A stretch of DNA of 64,000 nt. Origin: Nitrospira sp. (GTDB taxonomy: Bacteria; Nitrospirota; Nitrospiria; Nitrospirales; Nitrospiraceae). The number at the start of each line of letters is the position of its first letter. Within the stretch, counting starts at the first letter, position 1. A program made the translations under genes and the position numbers. Under the pieces are notes generated by a model. The model worked only from the letters and a program-made list of their open reading frames with translations. It did not search any database and was not told the origin of the DNA. The stretch covers positions 34,718 through 98,717 of the forward strand of contig JACOEH010000015.1 of assembly GCA_024998685.1 (NCBI GenBank). The letters are read 5' to 3'. Shown piece by piece: positions 56,047-64,000 of the stretch.

Positions 56047-56583
56047 CTATTTCCCGGTCTTGCCTTCTTTCTTGCGCAATGTCTCGCCCGCGTAGCGAAC
56101 ACCCTTTTGTTTATAGACATCCGGCGGCTTAATGGCTCGCAGATCAGCCGCCACCTGACCCACCAAACGCTTATCAATTCCCTTGATATTGATGAGCGTC
56201 TGCTTGTCCACTTTCACATCGATACCCGTCGGCACCTCATAGATCACTGGATTGATATAGCCCACATTGAAACTTAATGTCCGACCCTGCATTTGCGTCT
56301 TGTAACCCACTCCGGTGATTTCAAGCGAACGTTCGTAGCCCTTAGTCACTCCGTGGATCATGTTGTTCAATTCCGCACGTGTCAACCCGTGTAACGCTCT
56401 CAGTTTACGATCATCGCTCGAACGCCCGACAACGACACGACCGCCATTGACGGCAACGTCTACCCCTTGCATGAGCGACCAATCCAGTTTACCTAATGGG
56501 CCTTTGACGGATACGGTTGATCCGCCAACTTTGACTTCTACTCCACTTGGAATTGCAATCGGCTTTTTTCCAATGCGGGACAT
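56047..56583 (-). CDS. rplF: 50S ribosomal protein L6
   Basis: 178 residues: MSRIGKKPIAIPSGVEVKVG, two L6 repeats, and GVRYAGETLRKKEGKTGK at the C-terminus. It is followed by rplR after 9 bases. Confidence 0.98.
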   Translation of the reverse strand: MSRIGKKPIAIPSGVEVKVGGSTVSVKGPLGKLDWSLMQGVDVAVNGGRVVVGRSSDDRKLRALHGLTRAELNNMIHGVTKGYERSLEITGVGYKTQMQGRTLSFNVGYINPVIYEVPTGIDVKVDKQTLINIKGIDKRLVGQVAADLRAIKPPDVYKQKGVRYAGETLRKKEGKTGK

Positions 56584-56626
56584 GGTCTGTTATACCTTTT
56601 ACTCGAGATCGAAATGATTCATTTGC

Positions 56627-57022
56627 CTACCATACCGAGCAGAGCACCTCACCCCCAAGGCGACCCTTACGAGATTCCTGGTCGGTCATGATCCCTTTTG
56701 AGGTAGAAAGGATGGACACACCGATCCCATTACGGACCTTCTTGATATCCTGACTGCCGACATAGACTCGTCGCCCCGGTTTACTGACACGCTCCAACCC
56801 GGTGATCATAGGCTGCCCCTCACCCACATATCGAAGACGCACAGTAAGAATGGGATGTCCATCATGAACGCCGTCCTCGATGGCATCAACATAGCCTTCC
56901 TTCCTCAAGATCTCCAAAATGGCACGCTTCAGCTTTGAGGTAGGAACCGTGACTGTTTCAAAACGGCGTTGAGCGCCATTCTTTAAACGAACCAAAAGAT
57001 CGCCGATTGGATCGGTAACCAT
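56627..57022 (-). CDS. rpsH: 30S ribosomal protein S8
   Basis: 131 residues: MVTDPIGDLLVRLKNGAQRR, SKLKRAILEILRKEGYVDAI, and the Ser-rich VSILSTSKGIMTDQESRKGR. The start is fixed by the canonical N-terminus. S8 is a common translational repressor of spc operons; no target structure was identified here. Confidence 0.98.
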   Translation of the reverse strand: MVTDPIGDLLVRLKNGAQRRFETVTVPTSKLKRAILEILRKEGYVDAIEDGVHDGHPILTVRLRYVGEGQPMITGLERVSKPGRRVYVGSQDIKKVRNGIGVSILSTSKGIMTDQESRKGRLGGEVLCSVW

Positions 57023-57071
57023 GCTATATCCTTCTATCCTCCATTGGCAGTCATCGCCGTGAGAACACCGG

Positions 57072-57257
57072 CTACCAGCTAGATTTTCGCACTCCGGGAA
57101 TCTCTCCACGGAGGCTCATCACTCGAAAACAAATCCGGCACATCCGGAACCGACTGAGATACCCGCGAACCCGACCGCAGACTCCACAGCGATGATAGTC
57201 ACGCGTGGAGAACTTTTGTTTCGTTGCCGCCTTATTTCTCAGTGCCAATCGTGACAC
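57072..57257 (-). CDS. rpsN: 30S ribosomal protein S14, zinc-binding type Z
   Basis: 61 residues starting at GTG behind AAGGAG. The Cys ligands CGVC and CRIC mark the zinc-binding (type Z) form. The C-terminus [13 protein letters not shown] is standard. Confidence 0.97.
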   Translation of the reverse strand: MSRLALRNKAATKQKFSTRDYHRCGVCGRVRGYLSRFRMCRICFRVMSLRGEIPGVRKSSW

Positions 57258-57301
57258 GAGCACTCCTTCCGTTCAAAACAGACCGTTGATTCATGTCGCT
57301 C

Positions 57302-57946
57302 TCAGGCACGGAACGGCATACCCAAGTGCTTCAAAAGAGCTTTGCCTTCATCGTTCGTTCTGGCTGTGGTGACAACCGTAATATCCATCCCATGGATCGA
57401 GGCGACTTCATCGTACTTGATTTCAGGGAAGATGAGCTGCTCTTTTAAGCCAAGCGTATAGTTTCCCCGACCATCGAAGGCCTTCGGAGAGACGCCGCGG
57501 AAGTCTCGTATTCGAGGAAGCGCCAACGTGACCAGCCGATCGAAAAACTCATACATCCGCCGGCTACGGAGCGTGACCTTCGCACCGATGGGCAGTCCTT
57601 GTCTGAGCTTGAATCCGGCGATGGCTTTTTTAGCGCGAGTGACGACCGGCTTTTGACCGGTGATCATTCCCAATTCCGTCACCGCGCTCTCCAAGAGTTT
57701 CACATTCTGAATTGCCTCACCCATTCCGACGTTGAGCACTACACGCTCAAGCCTGGGAACCTGCATCACATTCTTGTACCCAAACTCCTTCATGAGCGCC
57801 GGGATTACTTGCTGTTCGTACATATCGCGAAGCCGTGGTCTGAACTTAGACTCCTCGCTTCCCTGATCTAATTGCGGGGCAGGCTCTTTCTTCGACGATT
57901 TTCGATCAGACGGCTTATTGGATCGGTTTTTCGGTTCCTTGGCCAT
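57302..57946 (-). CDS. rplE: 50S ribosomal protein L5 with N-terminal extension
   Basis: 214 residues against the usual 179 or so. The first 35 are charged and low in complexity ([16 protein letters not shown]) and precede the L5 core ([58 protein letters not shown]). The extension begins with an ATG 8 bases after rplX's end, so it is probably translated. L5 binds 5S rRNA. Confidence 0.96.
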   Translation of the reverse strand: MAKEPKNRSNKPSDRKSSKKEPAPQLDQGSEESKFRPRLRDMYEQQVIPALMKEFGYKNVMQVPRLERVVLNVGMGEAIQNVKLLESAVTELGMITGQKPVVTRAKKAIAGFKLRQGLPIGAKVTLRSRRMYEFFDRLVTLALPRIRDFRGVSPKAFDGRGNYTLGLKEQLIFPEIKYDEVASIHGMDITVVTTARTNDEGKALLKHLGMPFRA

Positions 57947-57954
57947 TACGTAAC

Positions 57955-58284
57955 CTATTCCACAGTCTCGTTGGATTTCTTACTGAAGCGCACTCGCCGC
58001 CCGTCTTCCAAAACCCGAATCCCTATCCGAGTAGGCTTCCGTGTGACCGGGCAGAAAAACATAACGTTGGAAATCTGAAGAGGCGCCTCTCGCTCAAGGA
58101 TACCTCCCTGTTTAGCCTTCTGATTCGGTTTTGTGTGTCGCTTGATGACATTCAGTTTCTCCACAACCACCTTCCCGGCACGCAGATCGATCGACAGGAC
58201 CTTCCCGGTCTTGCCTCGTTCCCGACCAGAAACCACGACGACAGTGTCCCCTTTACGAATTTTGCTCTTTCGGAGTGCTTCCAC
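57955..58284 (-). CDS. rplX: 50S ribosomal protein L24
   Basis: 109 residues: [20 protein letters not shown] (KOW motif), [20 protein letters not shown] and a basic C-terminus. GTG start behind GAGG. Confidence 0.97.
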   Translation of the reverse strand: MEALRKSKIRKGDTVVVVSGRERGKTGKVLSIDLRAGKVVVEKLNVIKRHTKPNQKAKQGGILEREAPLQISNVMFFCPVTRKPTRIGIRVLEDGRRVRFSKKSNETVE

Positions 58285-58306
58285 GATGTCCCTCGTTCAT
58301 CCCGCC

Positions 58307-58675
58307 CTACAAAACTTCAGGTGCCAAGGAAATGATCTTCATGAATTTCTTCCAGCGAAGCTCGCGGGCAACGGGACCGAAGATACGTGTTCCAATCGGC
58401 TCACCTTCTTTATTGATTAAGACACACGCATTTCGATCAAACTTAATGTAGGACCCATCTTCCCGACGAACCTCCTTGGTCGTTCGGACAATGACGGCCC
58501 GACTCACATCCCCCTTCTTCACGCTCGCCTGAGGGATCGCCTCCTTGACCGCCACCACCACGACATCGCCTAGCGAGGCATAGCGACGTCTCGTCCCTCC
58601 AAAAACATGAAAACACATGGCCTGTTTCGCGCCCGAATTATCGGCCACATCCATATATGTGTAGTTCTGAATCAT
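58307..58675 (-). CDS. rplN: 50S ribosomal protein L14
   Basis: 122 residues: [53 protein letters not shown]. It is 54 bases after rpsQ. Confidence 0.98.
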   Translation of the reverse strand: MIQNYTYMDVADNSGAKQAMCFHVFGGTRRRYASLGDVVVVAVKEAIPQASVKKGDVSRAVIVRTTKEVRREDGSYIKFDRNACVLINKEGEPIGTRIFGPVARELRWKKFMKIISLAPEVL

Positions 58676-58729
58676 CGCTATATTCCTACGCGCAACGACA
58701 AACGGAAGACCATAAAGAAAGATCGTTTT

Positions 58730-58996
58730 TTACTTTTCGGGTTGCCCTTTTTCCATGACTTGAACAACGCGCCAGTTCTTTTCTTTGCTCAAAGGTCTGG
58801 CCTGCACGAGCTTGACCCGATCTCCCACTTTACACACGCCACCTTCATCATGAGCCTTCAGTCTTGTCACCCGCCTCAGAACCTTTTTATAGACGGGATG
58901 AACGACCGATCTCGAGACCACGACGACGACCGTCTTTTGCATCTTGTTACTGACGACATCGCCATACCAATGGCGACGCTTTACCACCTCAGCCAT
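58730..58996 (-). CDS. rpsQ: 30S ribosomal protein S17
   Basis: 88 residues: GDVVSNKMQKTVVVVVSRSV, HPVYKKVLRRVTRLKAHDEG, GDRVKLVQARPLSKEKNWRV. OB-fold, primary 16S rRNA binder. Confidence 0.98.
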   Translation of the reverse strand: MAEVVKRRHWYGDVVSNKMQKTVVVVVSRSVVHPVYKKVLRRVTRLKAHDEGGVCKVGDRVKLVQARPLSKEKNWRVVQVMEKGQPEK

Positions 58997-59004
58997 AGCG
59001 TCCT

Positions 59005-59220
59005 CTACCTTTTAGCCCCCTCTGCTCGGGCCTTCACTTGTTGGAGAACTGTCTTCACCCGCGCAATATCCCGCTTCGCCTTCCGGATTTGCATGGGATT
59101 CTCGAGACGCCCGGTGCCGAACTGAAAACGTAGATTGAACAGCTCTTGCACTAGTTGTTTTTCTTTGTCTATAAGTTCACCCGCCCCCAGCTGCTGGAGC
59201 TCTTTGACGTCCAACGCCAT
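59005..59220 (-). CDS. rpmC: 50S ribosomal protein L29
   Basis: 71 residues, all helical: [51 protein letters not shown]. Located 8 bases before rpsQ. Confidence 0.97.
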   Translation of the reverse strand: MALDVKELQQLGAGELIDKEKQLVQELFNLRFQFGTGRLENPMQIRKAKRDIARVKTVLQQVKARAEGAKR

Positions 59221-59251
59221 ATCCCTTGTCCCTCGTTATATCCTCAAGAAC

Positions 59252-59668
59252 TTACCCAAACTCGCCGCGGACGACCAATTTCGTGGCGATCGGCAACTTA
59301 TGTGAAGCAAGACGAAACGCCTCTCGAGCGACTTCAGAAGTGACCCCATCCATCTCGTAAAGAATCCTGCCTGGCTTCACGACAGCAACCCAGTACTCAG
59401 GATTGCCCTTTCCCTTACCCATTCGAGTTTCCGCCGGTTTTTTAGTGATCGGCTTATCAGGGAAAATGCGTGTCCACACTTGCCCTCCCCGCTTCACATA
59501 CCGAGTAATGGCAATACGCGCGGCCTCAATTTGTCGGCTCGTGACCCACCCTGGTTCCAATGCCTTCAGACCAAACTCCCCTAGTGTAATCTGCCCCCCG
59601 CGATAGGCCTTACCCGTCATCCGGCCTTTTTGCATCTTCCTGAATTTGACTTTCTTAGGCGCTAACAC
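59252..59668 (-). CDS. rplP: 50S ribosomal protein L16
   Basis: 138 residues: [60 protein letters not shown]. The start codon is GTG behind GAGGAG. Confidence 0.98.
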   Translation of the reverse strand: MLAPKKVKFRKMQKGRMTGKAYRGGQITLGEFGLKALEPGWVTSRQIEAARIAITRYVKRGGQVWTRIFPDKPITKKPAETRMGKGKGNPEYWVAVVKPGRILYEMDGVTSEVAREAFRLASHKLPIATKLVVRGEFG

Positions 59669-59680
59669 AGCTCGATCTCC

Positions 59681-60352
59681 TCACCCAAACCGTCGATCTA
59701 AAGATGATTCTGCCTTGATAGGCTGAACAGGAAGAAGCTCCCCTTTATAGATCCAGGTCTTCACCCCGATCTGCCCCATCGTCGTGTGCGCTTCGGCGAA
59801 TCCATAATCAATTTCGGCACGGAGCGTGTGCAGCGGCACACGCCCTTCTCGATACCACTCCGTCCTGGCGATTTCGGCACCACCTAGGCGACCGGCCACC
59901 ATGATCTTGATACCCTGAGCACCAAGCCTTAGGGCAGACTGAACGCTTCGTTTCATAGCCCTCCGAAAAGCCACACGTTTCTCGAGCTGAGTTGCAACAT
60001 TTTCGCTCACCAGCTGTGCATCAAGCTCAGGCTTCTTGATTTCCTTGACTGTAATGTAGACTTGTCCTCCGTACTGTTTTTCAAGATCGGCCTTCAACTT
60101 ATCAACTTCAGCCCCCTTGCGCCCGATGATGATGCCGGGGCGAGCCGTATGAATGATCACTCTGGTTTGATCGCCGGAACGTTCAATTTCGACTTTCGAT
60201 ACACCGGCATGATACAGCCGCGCTTTGACCATTTTTCTAATCTTAACGTCTTGATGGAGCAGCTTGGCGTAATCTTTCCCGGCATACCAGCGAGAACTCC
60301 AGGTATAGTTGTAGCCCAGTCGATAACCGATTGGATGTGTTTTTTGACCCAT
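59681..60352 (-). CDS. rpsC: 30S ribosomal protein S3
   Basis: 223 residues: [20 protein letters not shown], the KH domain loop ([20 protein letters not shown]) and [20 protein letters not shown]. Only 12 bases separate it from rplP. Confidence 0.98.
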   Translation of the reverse strand: MGQKTHPIGYRLGYNYTWSSRWYAGKDYAKLLHQDVKIRKMVKARLYHAGVSKVEIERSGDQTRVIIHTARPGIIIGRKGAEVDKLKADLEKQYGGQVYITVKEIKKPELDAQLVSENVATQLEKRVAFRRAMKRSVQSALRLGAQGIKIMVAGRLGGAEIARTEWYREGRVPLHTLRAEIDYGFAEAHTTMGQIGVKTWIYKGELLPVQPIKAESSLDRRFG

Positions 60353-60382
60353 GCGTTGTATGCCTCAATAAAGCGAAATGCG

Positions 60383-60739
60383 CTACTTCCTCTTGCCCTG
60401 AGTTTCCGGTGCGGCCACGACGACCGTAATGTGACTCGTGCGTTTTTGAATGGCATTGGCCCGGCCCATAGACCTCGCACGCACACGTTTATATGTTGGA
60501 CCGCAATCGACAAACGCCTTGGAGATCACCATGGATTCACTATCGCCCAACTCTTTCAGTTCAGCATTAGCCACAGCAGAACGAACGATTTTTTCGACCA
60601 CACGCGCGGCATGACGAGGCGTGTGCTTTAAGATGGCCAGAGCCACCGGTACTTGCCTCCCACGAATCATATCGATCACCGGTTTGGCTTTGCGCGGCGC
60701 AACACGAACAAATCTTAAAATTGCATGTGCTTCAGTCAT
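60383..60739 (-). CDS. rplV: 50S ribosomal protein L22
   Basis: 118 residues: ILRFVRVAPRKAKPVIDMIR, VEKIVRSAVANAELKELGDS, and the loop region RARSMGRANAIQKRTSHITV. In the constriction of the exit tunnel. Confidence 0.98.
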   Translation of the reverse strand: MTEAHAILRFVRVAPRKAKPVIDMIRGRQVPVALAILKHTPRHAARVVEKIVRSAVANAELKELGDSESMVISKAFVDCGPTYKRVRARSMGRANAIQKRTSHITVVVAAPETQGKRK

Positions 60740-60824
60740 TTTTCAAACCCTGCTCCCGGTCAACTTTCCGTGATCGAGAGCCCACGCTTTCCGTCCAAGC
60801 TTAATAACTTCCTACTAACTTTAG

Positions 60825-61112
60825 CTACTTAAGGGCAACGGCTTTTTCAGTCCTGGCCTGCCCATGCCCTTTAAAAAACCGAGTTGGTGCAAACTCACCC
60901 AGTTTATGACCCACCATGTTCTCGGTCACAAACACGGGGATGAATTTCTTCCCATTATGAACCGCAAATGTATGCCCGATCATGTCAGGAACGACTGTCG
61001 ATCGTCGCGACCACGTTTTGATCAACTTGCGGTCTTTAGTCTCATTCAACCGTTCGACCTTTTTCAGAAGATGAGCGTCGACAAATGCTCCTTTACTTAC
61101 CGATCTAGGCAT
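60825..61112 (-). CDS. rpsS: 30S ribosomal protein S19
   Basis: 95 residues: [58 protein letters not shown]. The start overlaps rplB's 3' end by eight bases. Confidence 0.98.
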   Translation of the reverse strand: MPRSVSKGAFVDAHLLKKVERLNETKDRKLIKTWSRRSTVVPDMIGHTFAVHNGKKFIPVFVTENMVGHKLGEFAPTRFFKGHGQARTEKAVALK

Positions 61113-61947
61113 TGCGCACCCCTGACTTACGTCGAGCAATAATGAACTTGTCCGTCTTCTTATTCTGCCTGGTCTTGTAACCCTTGGTTGGAAGACCCCA
61201 TGGAGAGACTGGGTGCGGATTCCCCTGCCCCGACTTTCCTTCGCCACCGCCATGAGGATGATCAACGGGGTTCATCACGACCCCCCGCACATGCGGTCTT
61301 TTCCCTTTCCAACGACTCCGCCCCGCCTTCCCAACGCTGACGTTCTCATGATCGACGTTCCCGACCTGTCCGACGGTCGCCATACAAGCCCCCAAGATTC
61401 TGCGCATCTCTCCGGACTTCAGACGCACCTGCACATAATTACCGTCACGCCCCATGACCTGCGCGAACCCGCCGGCACTTCGAATCAACTGGCCTCCCTT
61501 TCCGGTCTTCAATTCAAGATTGTGGATGGTCGTACCGAGAGGCATATTAATCAATGGCAGTGCATTCCCCGGTCTGATCTCTGCCTGTGGACCGGATTGT
61601 ACTTCATCATTCAAGTTCAACCCGACAGGAGCCAAGATATACCGCTTCTCTCCGTCCCGATACTTCAAGAGCGCGATTCTTGCGGATCGATTCGGATCGT
61701 ACTCAATAGCTTTAACCCGTGCCGGAACGCCAACTTTATCGCGCAAGAAATCAATCGTGCGATAGAGCCGCTTGTGGCCTCCACCACGAAATCGGACGGT
61801 CATCCGACCACCGTTGTTCCGACCTCCACTCCGGAGATGAAATGCGGTCAATGATTTCTCCGGCTTCTTGTTGGTTAACTCCTCCGTCAACACGGCTGTC
61901 ATACCACGCCGGCCTGGAGATGTTGGACGATACGATTTCAACCCCAT
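61105..61947 (-). CDS. rplB: 50S ribosomal protein L2
   Basis: 280 residues: [40 protein letters not shown], and the C-terminal [20 protein letters not shown] with the His near the peptidyl transferase centre. The start at 61947 gives the canonical N-terminus. Confidence 0.98.
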   Translation of the reverse strand: MGLKSYRPTSPGRRGMTAVLTEELTNKKPEKSLTAFHLRSGGRNNGGRMTVRFRGGGHKRLYRTIDFLRDKVGVPARVKAIEYDPNRSARIALLKYRDGEKRYILAPVGLNLNDEVQSGPQAEIRPGNALPLINMPLGTTIHNLELKTGKGGQLIRSAGGFAQVMGRDGNYVQVRLKSGEMRRILGACMATVGQVGNVDHENVSVGKAGRSRWKGKRPHVRGVVMNPVDHPHGGGEGKSGQGNPHPVSPWGLPTKGYKTRQNKKTDKFIIARRKSGVRNA

Positions 61948-61995
61948 GAATGCCCCACTTTCCAAACTTTACGAACAGACAAACTATCCGCCCCG

Positions 61996-62289
61996 CTAAG
62001 CGCTTTCGTACATCTCCAACTTCTCCCCTTCCTTAAGGGTCACCAGCGCCTTCTTCCAATCGGAGCGCCTACCCGAGAAACGCCCGAGTCGCTTAATTTT
62101 CCCGCGGATATTCATGATGTTAATCTTAGCAACCTTCACTTTTAACAGTGCCTCTACGGCCTGTCTGATTTGAATGCGATTCGCGTCCGGATGAACCACG
62201 AAACCGACCGTATTCGTTTTTTCACGAAGGCCGGTAATTTTCTCCGTCAATAACGGCCGAATCAAGACCCTGTGGCTATCGACTTTCAT
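61996..62289 (-). CDS. rplW: 50S ribosomal protein L23
   Basis: 97 residues: RVLIRPLLTEKITGLREKTN, FVVHPDANRIQIRQAVEALL, VAKINIMNIRGKIKRLGRFS. The ATG overlaps the rplD stop (ATGA). Exit-tunnel protein that binds trigger factor and SRP. Confidence 0.97.
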   Translation of the reverse strand: MKVDSHRVLIRPLLTEKITGLREKTNTVGFVVHPDANRIQIRQAVEALLKVKVAKINIMNIRGKIKRLGRFSGRRSDWKKALVTLKEGEKLEMYESA

Positions 62290-62909
62290 GACCACACCTC
62301 GCTCACAAGACCAAGCTCTCGCTCAGCGATCATGACCACTCGAGCACGAACAACATCATATACGTTCAACCGATCGGCACTGAGCACTTTCACGGCGGCT
62401 AAATTGCCTGCGGCCTTCATAATGTCCGACTGTTCTTTCCCGACGATCACCAGCGCTTGATCACCTCCGGTGAATTGCTTTAACGCTTGCGCCAATAATT
62501 TCGTTCGTGGCTGTTGCAAAGAAAGGTCGGACACGACAAACAATTTGCTCTCAGCCACTTTAGCCGATAAGGCGCTCTGCAGTGCAATACGATACTTTTT
62601 CTTCGGCATGGAATAGGCATAGCTTCGAGGCTTCGGTCCAAAAACACTCCCTCCATGGCGCCAGACAGGAGAGCGAAGAGACCCAGCCCTTGCACGTCCC
62701 GTATGCTTTTGTTTCCATGGTTTTTTACCGGACCCGCTCACTTCACCGCGCCGCAATGTAGAGGCCGTCCCCCTTCGCTCACAAGCACGTTGCATGACGA
62801 CCGCTTCATGCACCAATGCAGCACGAGGCTCACAGCCGAATACTTGCGGAGATAAATCGACCGTCCCCACCTTCTTTTTCTGCAAATCGACCAGATCGAT
62901 AGTAGGCAT
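62286..62909 (-). CDS. rplD: 50S ribosomal protein L4
   Basis: 207 residues: MPTIDLVDLQKKKVGTVDLS, the tunnel loop (RRGEVSGSGKKPWKQKHTGR) and GSVFGPKPRSYAYSMPKKKY. L4 represses the S10 operon in E. coli; no leader structure is visible because the operon start lies outside the window. Confidence 0.97.
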   Translation of the reverse strand: MPTIDLVDLQKKKVGTVDLSPQVFGCEPRAALVHEAVVMQRACERRGTASTLRRGEVSGSGKKPWKQKHTGRARAGSLRSPVWRHGGSVFGPKPRSYAYSMPKKKYRIALQSALSAKVAESKLFVVSDLSLQQPRTKLLAQALKQFTGGDQALVIVGKEQSDIMKAAGNLAAVKVLSADRLNVYDVVRARVVMIAERELGLVSEVWS

Positions 62910-62910
62910 A

Positions 62911-63537
62911 CTAGCTCTTCTTCGACTTTCGCACGACAACGATACTGTTGGCGGCCCCCGGAACAGCCCCGCGGAGAAAGATGAGATTTTCTTCAGATCG
63001 CGATTCGATGACTTTCAACCGCTGGACCGTGACCCGCTCCGATCCCATATGCCCAGGCAGAGTCTTCCCTTTCCACACGCGAGACGGAAACGAACTTGCT
63101 CCGATAGATCCGGGAGCCCGATGAAACATGGATCCATGCGACTCAGGACCACCTGCATAGTGATGACGCTTGACGACCCCCTGAAATCCTTTACCCTTCG
63201 ATACACCGATCACATCAACCCAGTCGCCCTTCTTAAACATACCGACCGTCACAAACTGTCCAACGGTAGCCTCCCCGTCTTTTCTAAACTCGCGCAACAC
63301 CCTGCTGGGAGATGCTTGATTTTTTTTCAGATGACCCAACTCCGGCTTAGACAGCTTGCGTTCCTTGACTTCACCAAAAGAAAGCTGCACTGCTTCATAT
63401 CGATCACGCTCTTTCGTCCTCACCGCCACCACCCGGCATGGGCCCGCCTCAATCACCGTCACCGGTGTCAAACGACTCTCATCGAAAACTTGAGTCATAC
63501 CGAGCTTCTTCCCGATCAGTCCGTTTGTCATATTCAT
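62911..63537 (-). CDS. rplC: 50S ribosomal protein L3
   Basis: 208 residues: GLIGKKLGMTQVFDESRLTP, VGMFKKGDWVDVIGVSKGKG, FQGVVKRHHYAGGPESHGSM. Its end lies one base before the rplD start. A second ATG two codons in is an alternative start. Confidence 0.97.
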   Translation of the reverse strand: MNMTNGLIGKKLGMTQVFDESRLTPVTVIEAGPCRVVAVRTKERDRYEAVQLSFGEVKERKLSKPELGHLKKNQASPSRVLREFRKDGEATVGQFVTVGMFKKGDWVDVIGVSKGKGFQGVVKRHHYAGGPESHGSMFHRAPGSIGASSFPSRVWKGKTLPGHMGSERVTVQRLKVIESRSEENLIFLRGAVPGAANSIVVVRKSKKS

Positions 63538-63555
63538 CCAGTACTGGGGCCCGAG

Positions 63556-63603
63556 CCTGAGTGCCGAGATTTAGAACTCAGCACTTAGCACTCAGAACTC
63601 ATA
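63556..63603. repeat. Intergenic repeat between rpsJ and rplC
   Basis: CTGAGTGC (from 63557) and its inverse GCACTCAG (63588-63595) flank AACTCAGCACTTAG. The element is related to the one at 51203-51286, and its end supplies the rpsJ stop codon. Confidence 0.6.
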
Positions 63604-63910
63604 ACTTAATTTCTACATCCACCCCCGCCGCCAGATTCAGCTTCATCAACGAATCCATGGTCTCAGGCGTGGGTTCCATAATATCCAACAATCGCTTGTG
63701 CGTCCGCATTTCAAATTGCTCACGAGATTTCTTATCGGCGTGCGTCGAGCGCTGCACCGTAATTTTTTCAATCCTCGTGGGAAGCGGGATCGGACCCACT
63801 ACCTTGGCTCCGCTGCGCCGAACAGTCTCGACAATCTCCGTGACCGACTGATCCAGCACTCGGTAGTCAAAACCTCTCAATCTAATTCTAATCCGCTGAT
63901 CGACTTTCAC
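63599..63910 (-). CDS. rpsJ: 30S ribosomal protein S10
   Basis: 103 residues, the canonical length, if started at GTG 63910 (AGGAG eight bases upstream): [40 protein letters not shown] and [20 protein letters not shown]. Also acts as NusE in antitermination. Confidence 0.97.
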   Translation of the reverse strand: MKVDQRIRIRLRGFDYRVLDQSVTEIVETVRRSGAKVVGPIPLPTRIEKITVQRSTHADKKSREQFEMRTHKRLLDIMEPTPETMDSLMKLNLAAGVDVEIKL

Positions 63911-63948
63911 TTCATTCACTCCTAAGCTGTCAAACGACCGAGGTCTTT

Positions 63949-64000
63949 CTACGCCAGAATTTCCGTGACGACGCCCGAGCCGACCGTCTTGCCGCCCTCC
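63949..64000 (-). CDS. tuf: Elongation factor Tu, last 16 codons (runs off the window)
   Basis: The minus strand reads [16 protein letters not shown] then TAG. This is the C-terminal beta-barrel end of EF-Tu (EGGRTVGAGVVTKI in many species). The position directly before rpsJ is the classical str-S10 junction. Confidence 0.93.
   Translation of the reverse strand, partial: EGGKTVGSGVVTEILA

Overview
The window reads as chromosomal DNA of a Gram-negative bacterium, most likely a member of Nitrospirota (Nitrospira-like). LptABC, a TolC-type channel, a PilQ secretin and many lipoproteins show an outer membrane. RpoN with a sigma-54 response regulator, the gene content around glnA/glnB/nadE/aroB and the moderately GC-rich composition fit Nitrospira. 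The genus is an inference and was not tested by phylogeny.

Layout. 1-7,856 (minus): an RND efflux operon (permease, adaptor, start of a TolC-like channel) behind a histidine kinase and an NtrC-type sigma-54 activator. 8,064-15,230: an accessory stretch with a ParD/ParE-like toxin-antitoxin pair plus a third small antitoxin-like gene, and a run of secreted proteins and lipoproteins (TRL-like, Sel1, PEGA, TraT-like, carboxypeptidase-regulatory-like). 15,230-19,766: two divergent genes that each encode half of a GlnE-type glutamine synthetase adenylyltransferase. The plus-strand half carries two ACT-like domains as GlnD does, and a decayed copy of the minus-strand gene's tail lies nearby. 20,018-29,071: Fic and DUF72 genes, a lipoprotein with two six-bladed Kelch propellers, two HDOD genes, a fic remnant that keeps the fic operator, and an AT-richer unknown gene with a possible nuclease core.

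29,162-48,100 is mostly core genome on the minus strand: ABC-F ATPase, CBS protein, glnA, glnB (PII), nadE, aroB, the type IV pilus alignment operon (HTH gene, pilM-N-O-P-Q), and lptC-lptA-lptB-rpoN-hpf-rapZ. 48,134-64,000 is the S10-spc-alpha ribosomal supercluster in canonical order on the minus strand, from the 3' end of tuf and rpsJ through to rplQ, with secY, adk, map, infA and rpoA inside. It ends in a strong terminator just before lptC. Many genes in these operons overlap by ATGA or similar junctions, and several start with GTG.

The nitrogen genes form a theme. GlnA keeps the adenylylation-loop tyrosine, PII keeps the uridylylation tyrosine, and the split GlnE-like pair could modify GlnA. 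The ACT-bearing half is the best candidate here for an undescribed arrangement: a GlnE catalytic unit fused directly to a GlnD-like sensory module.
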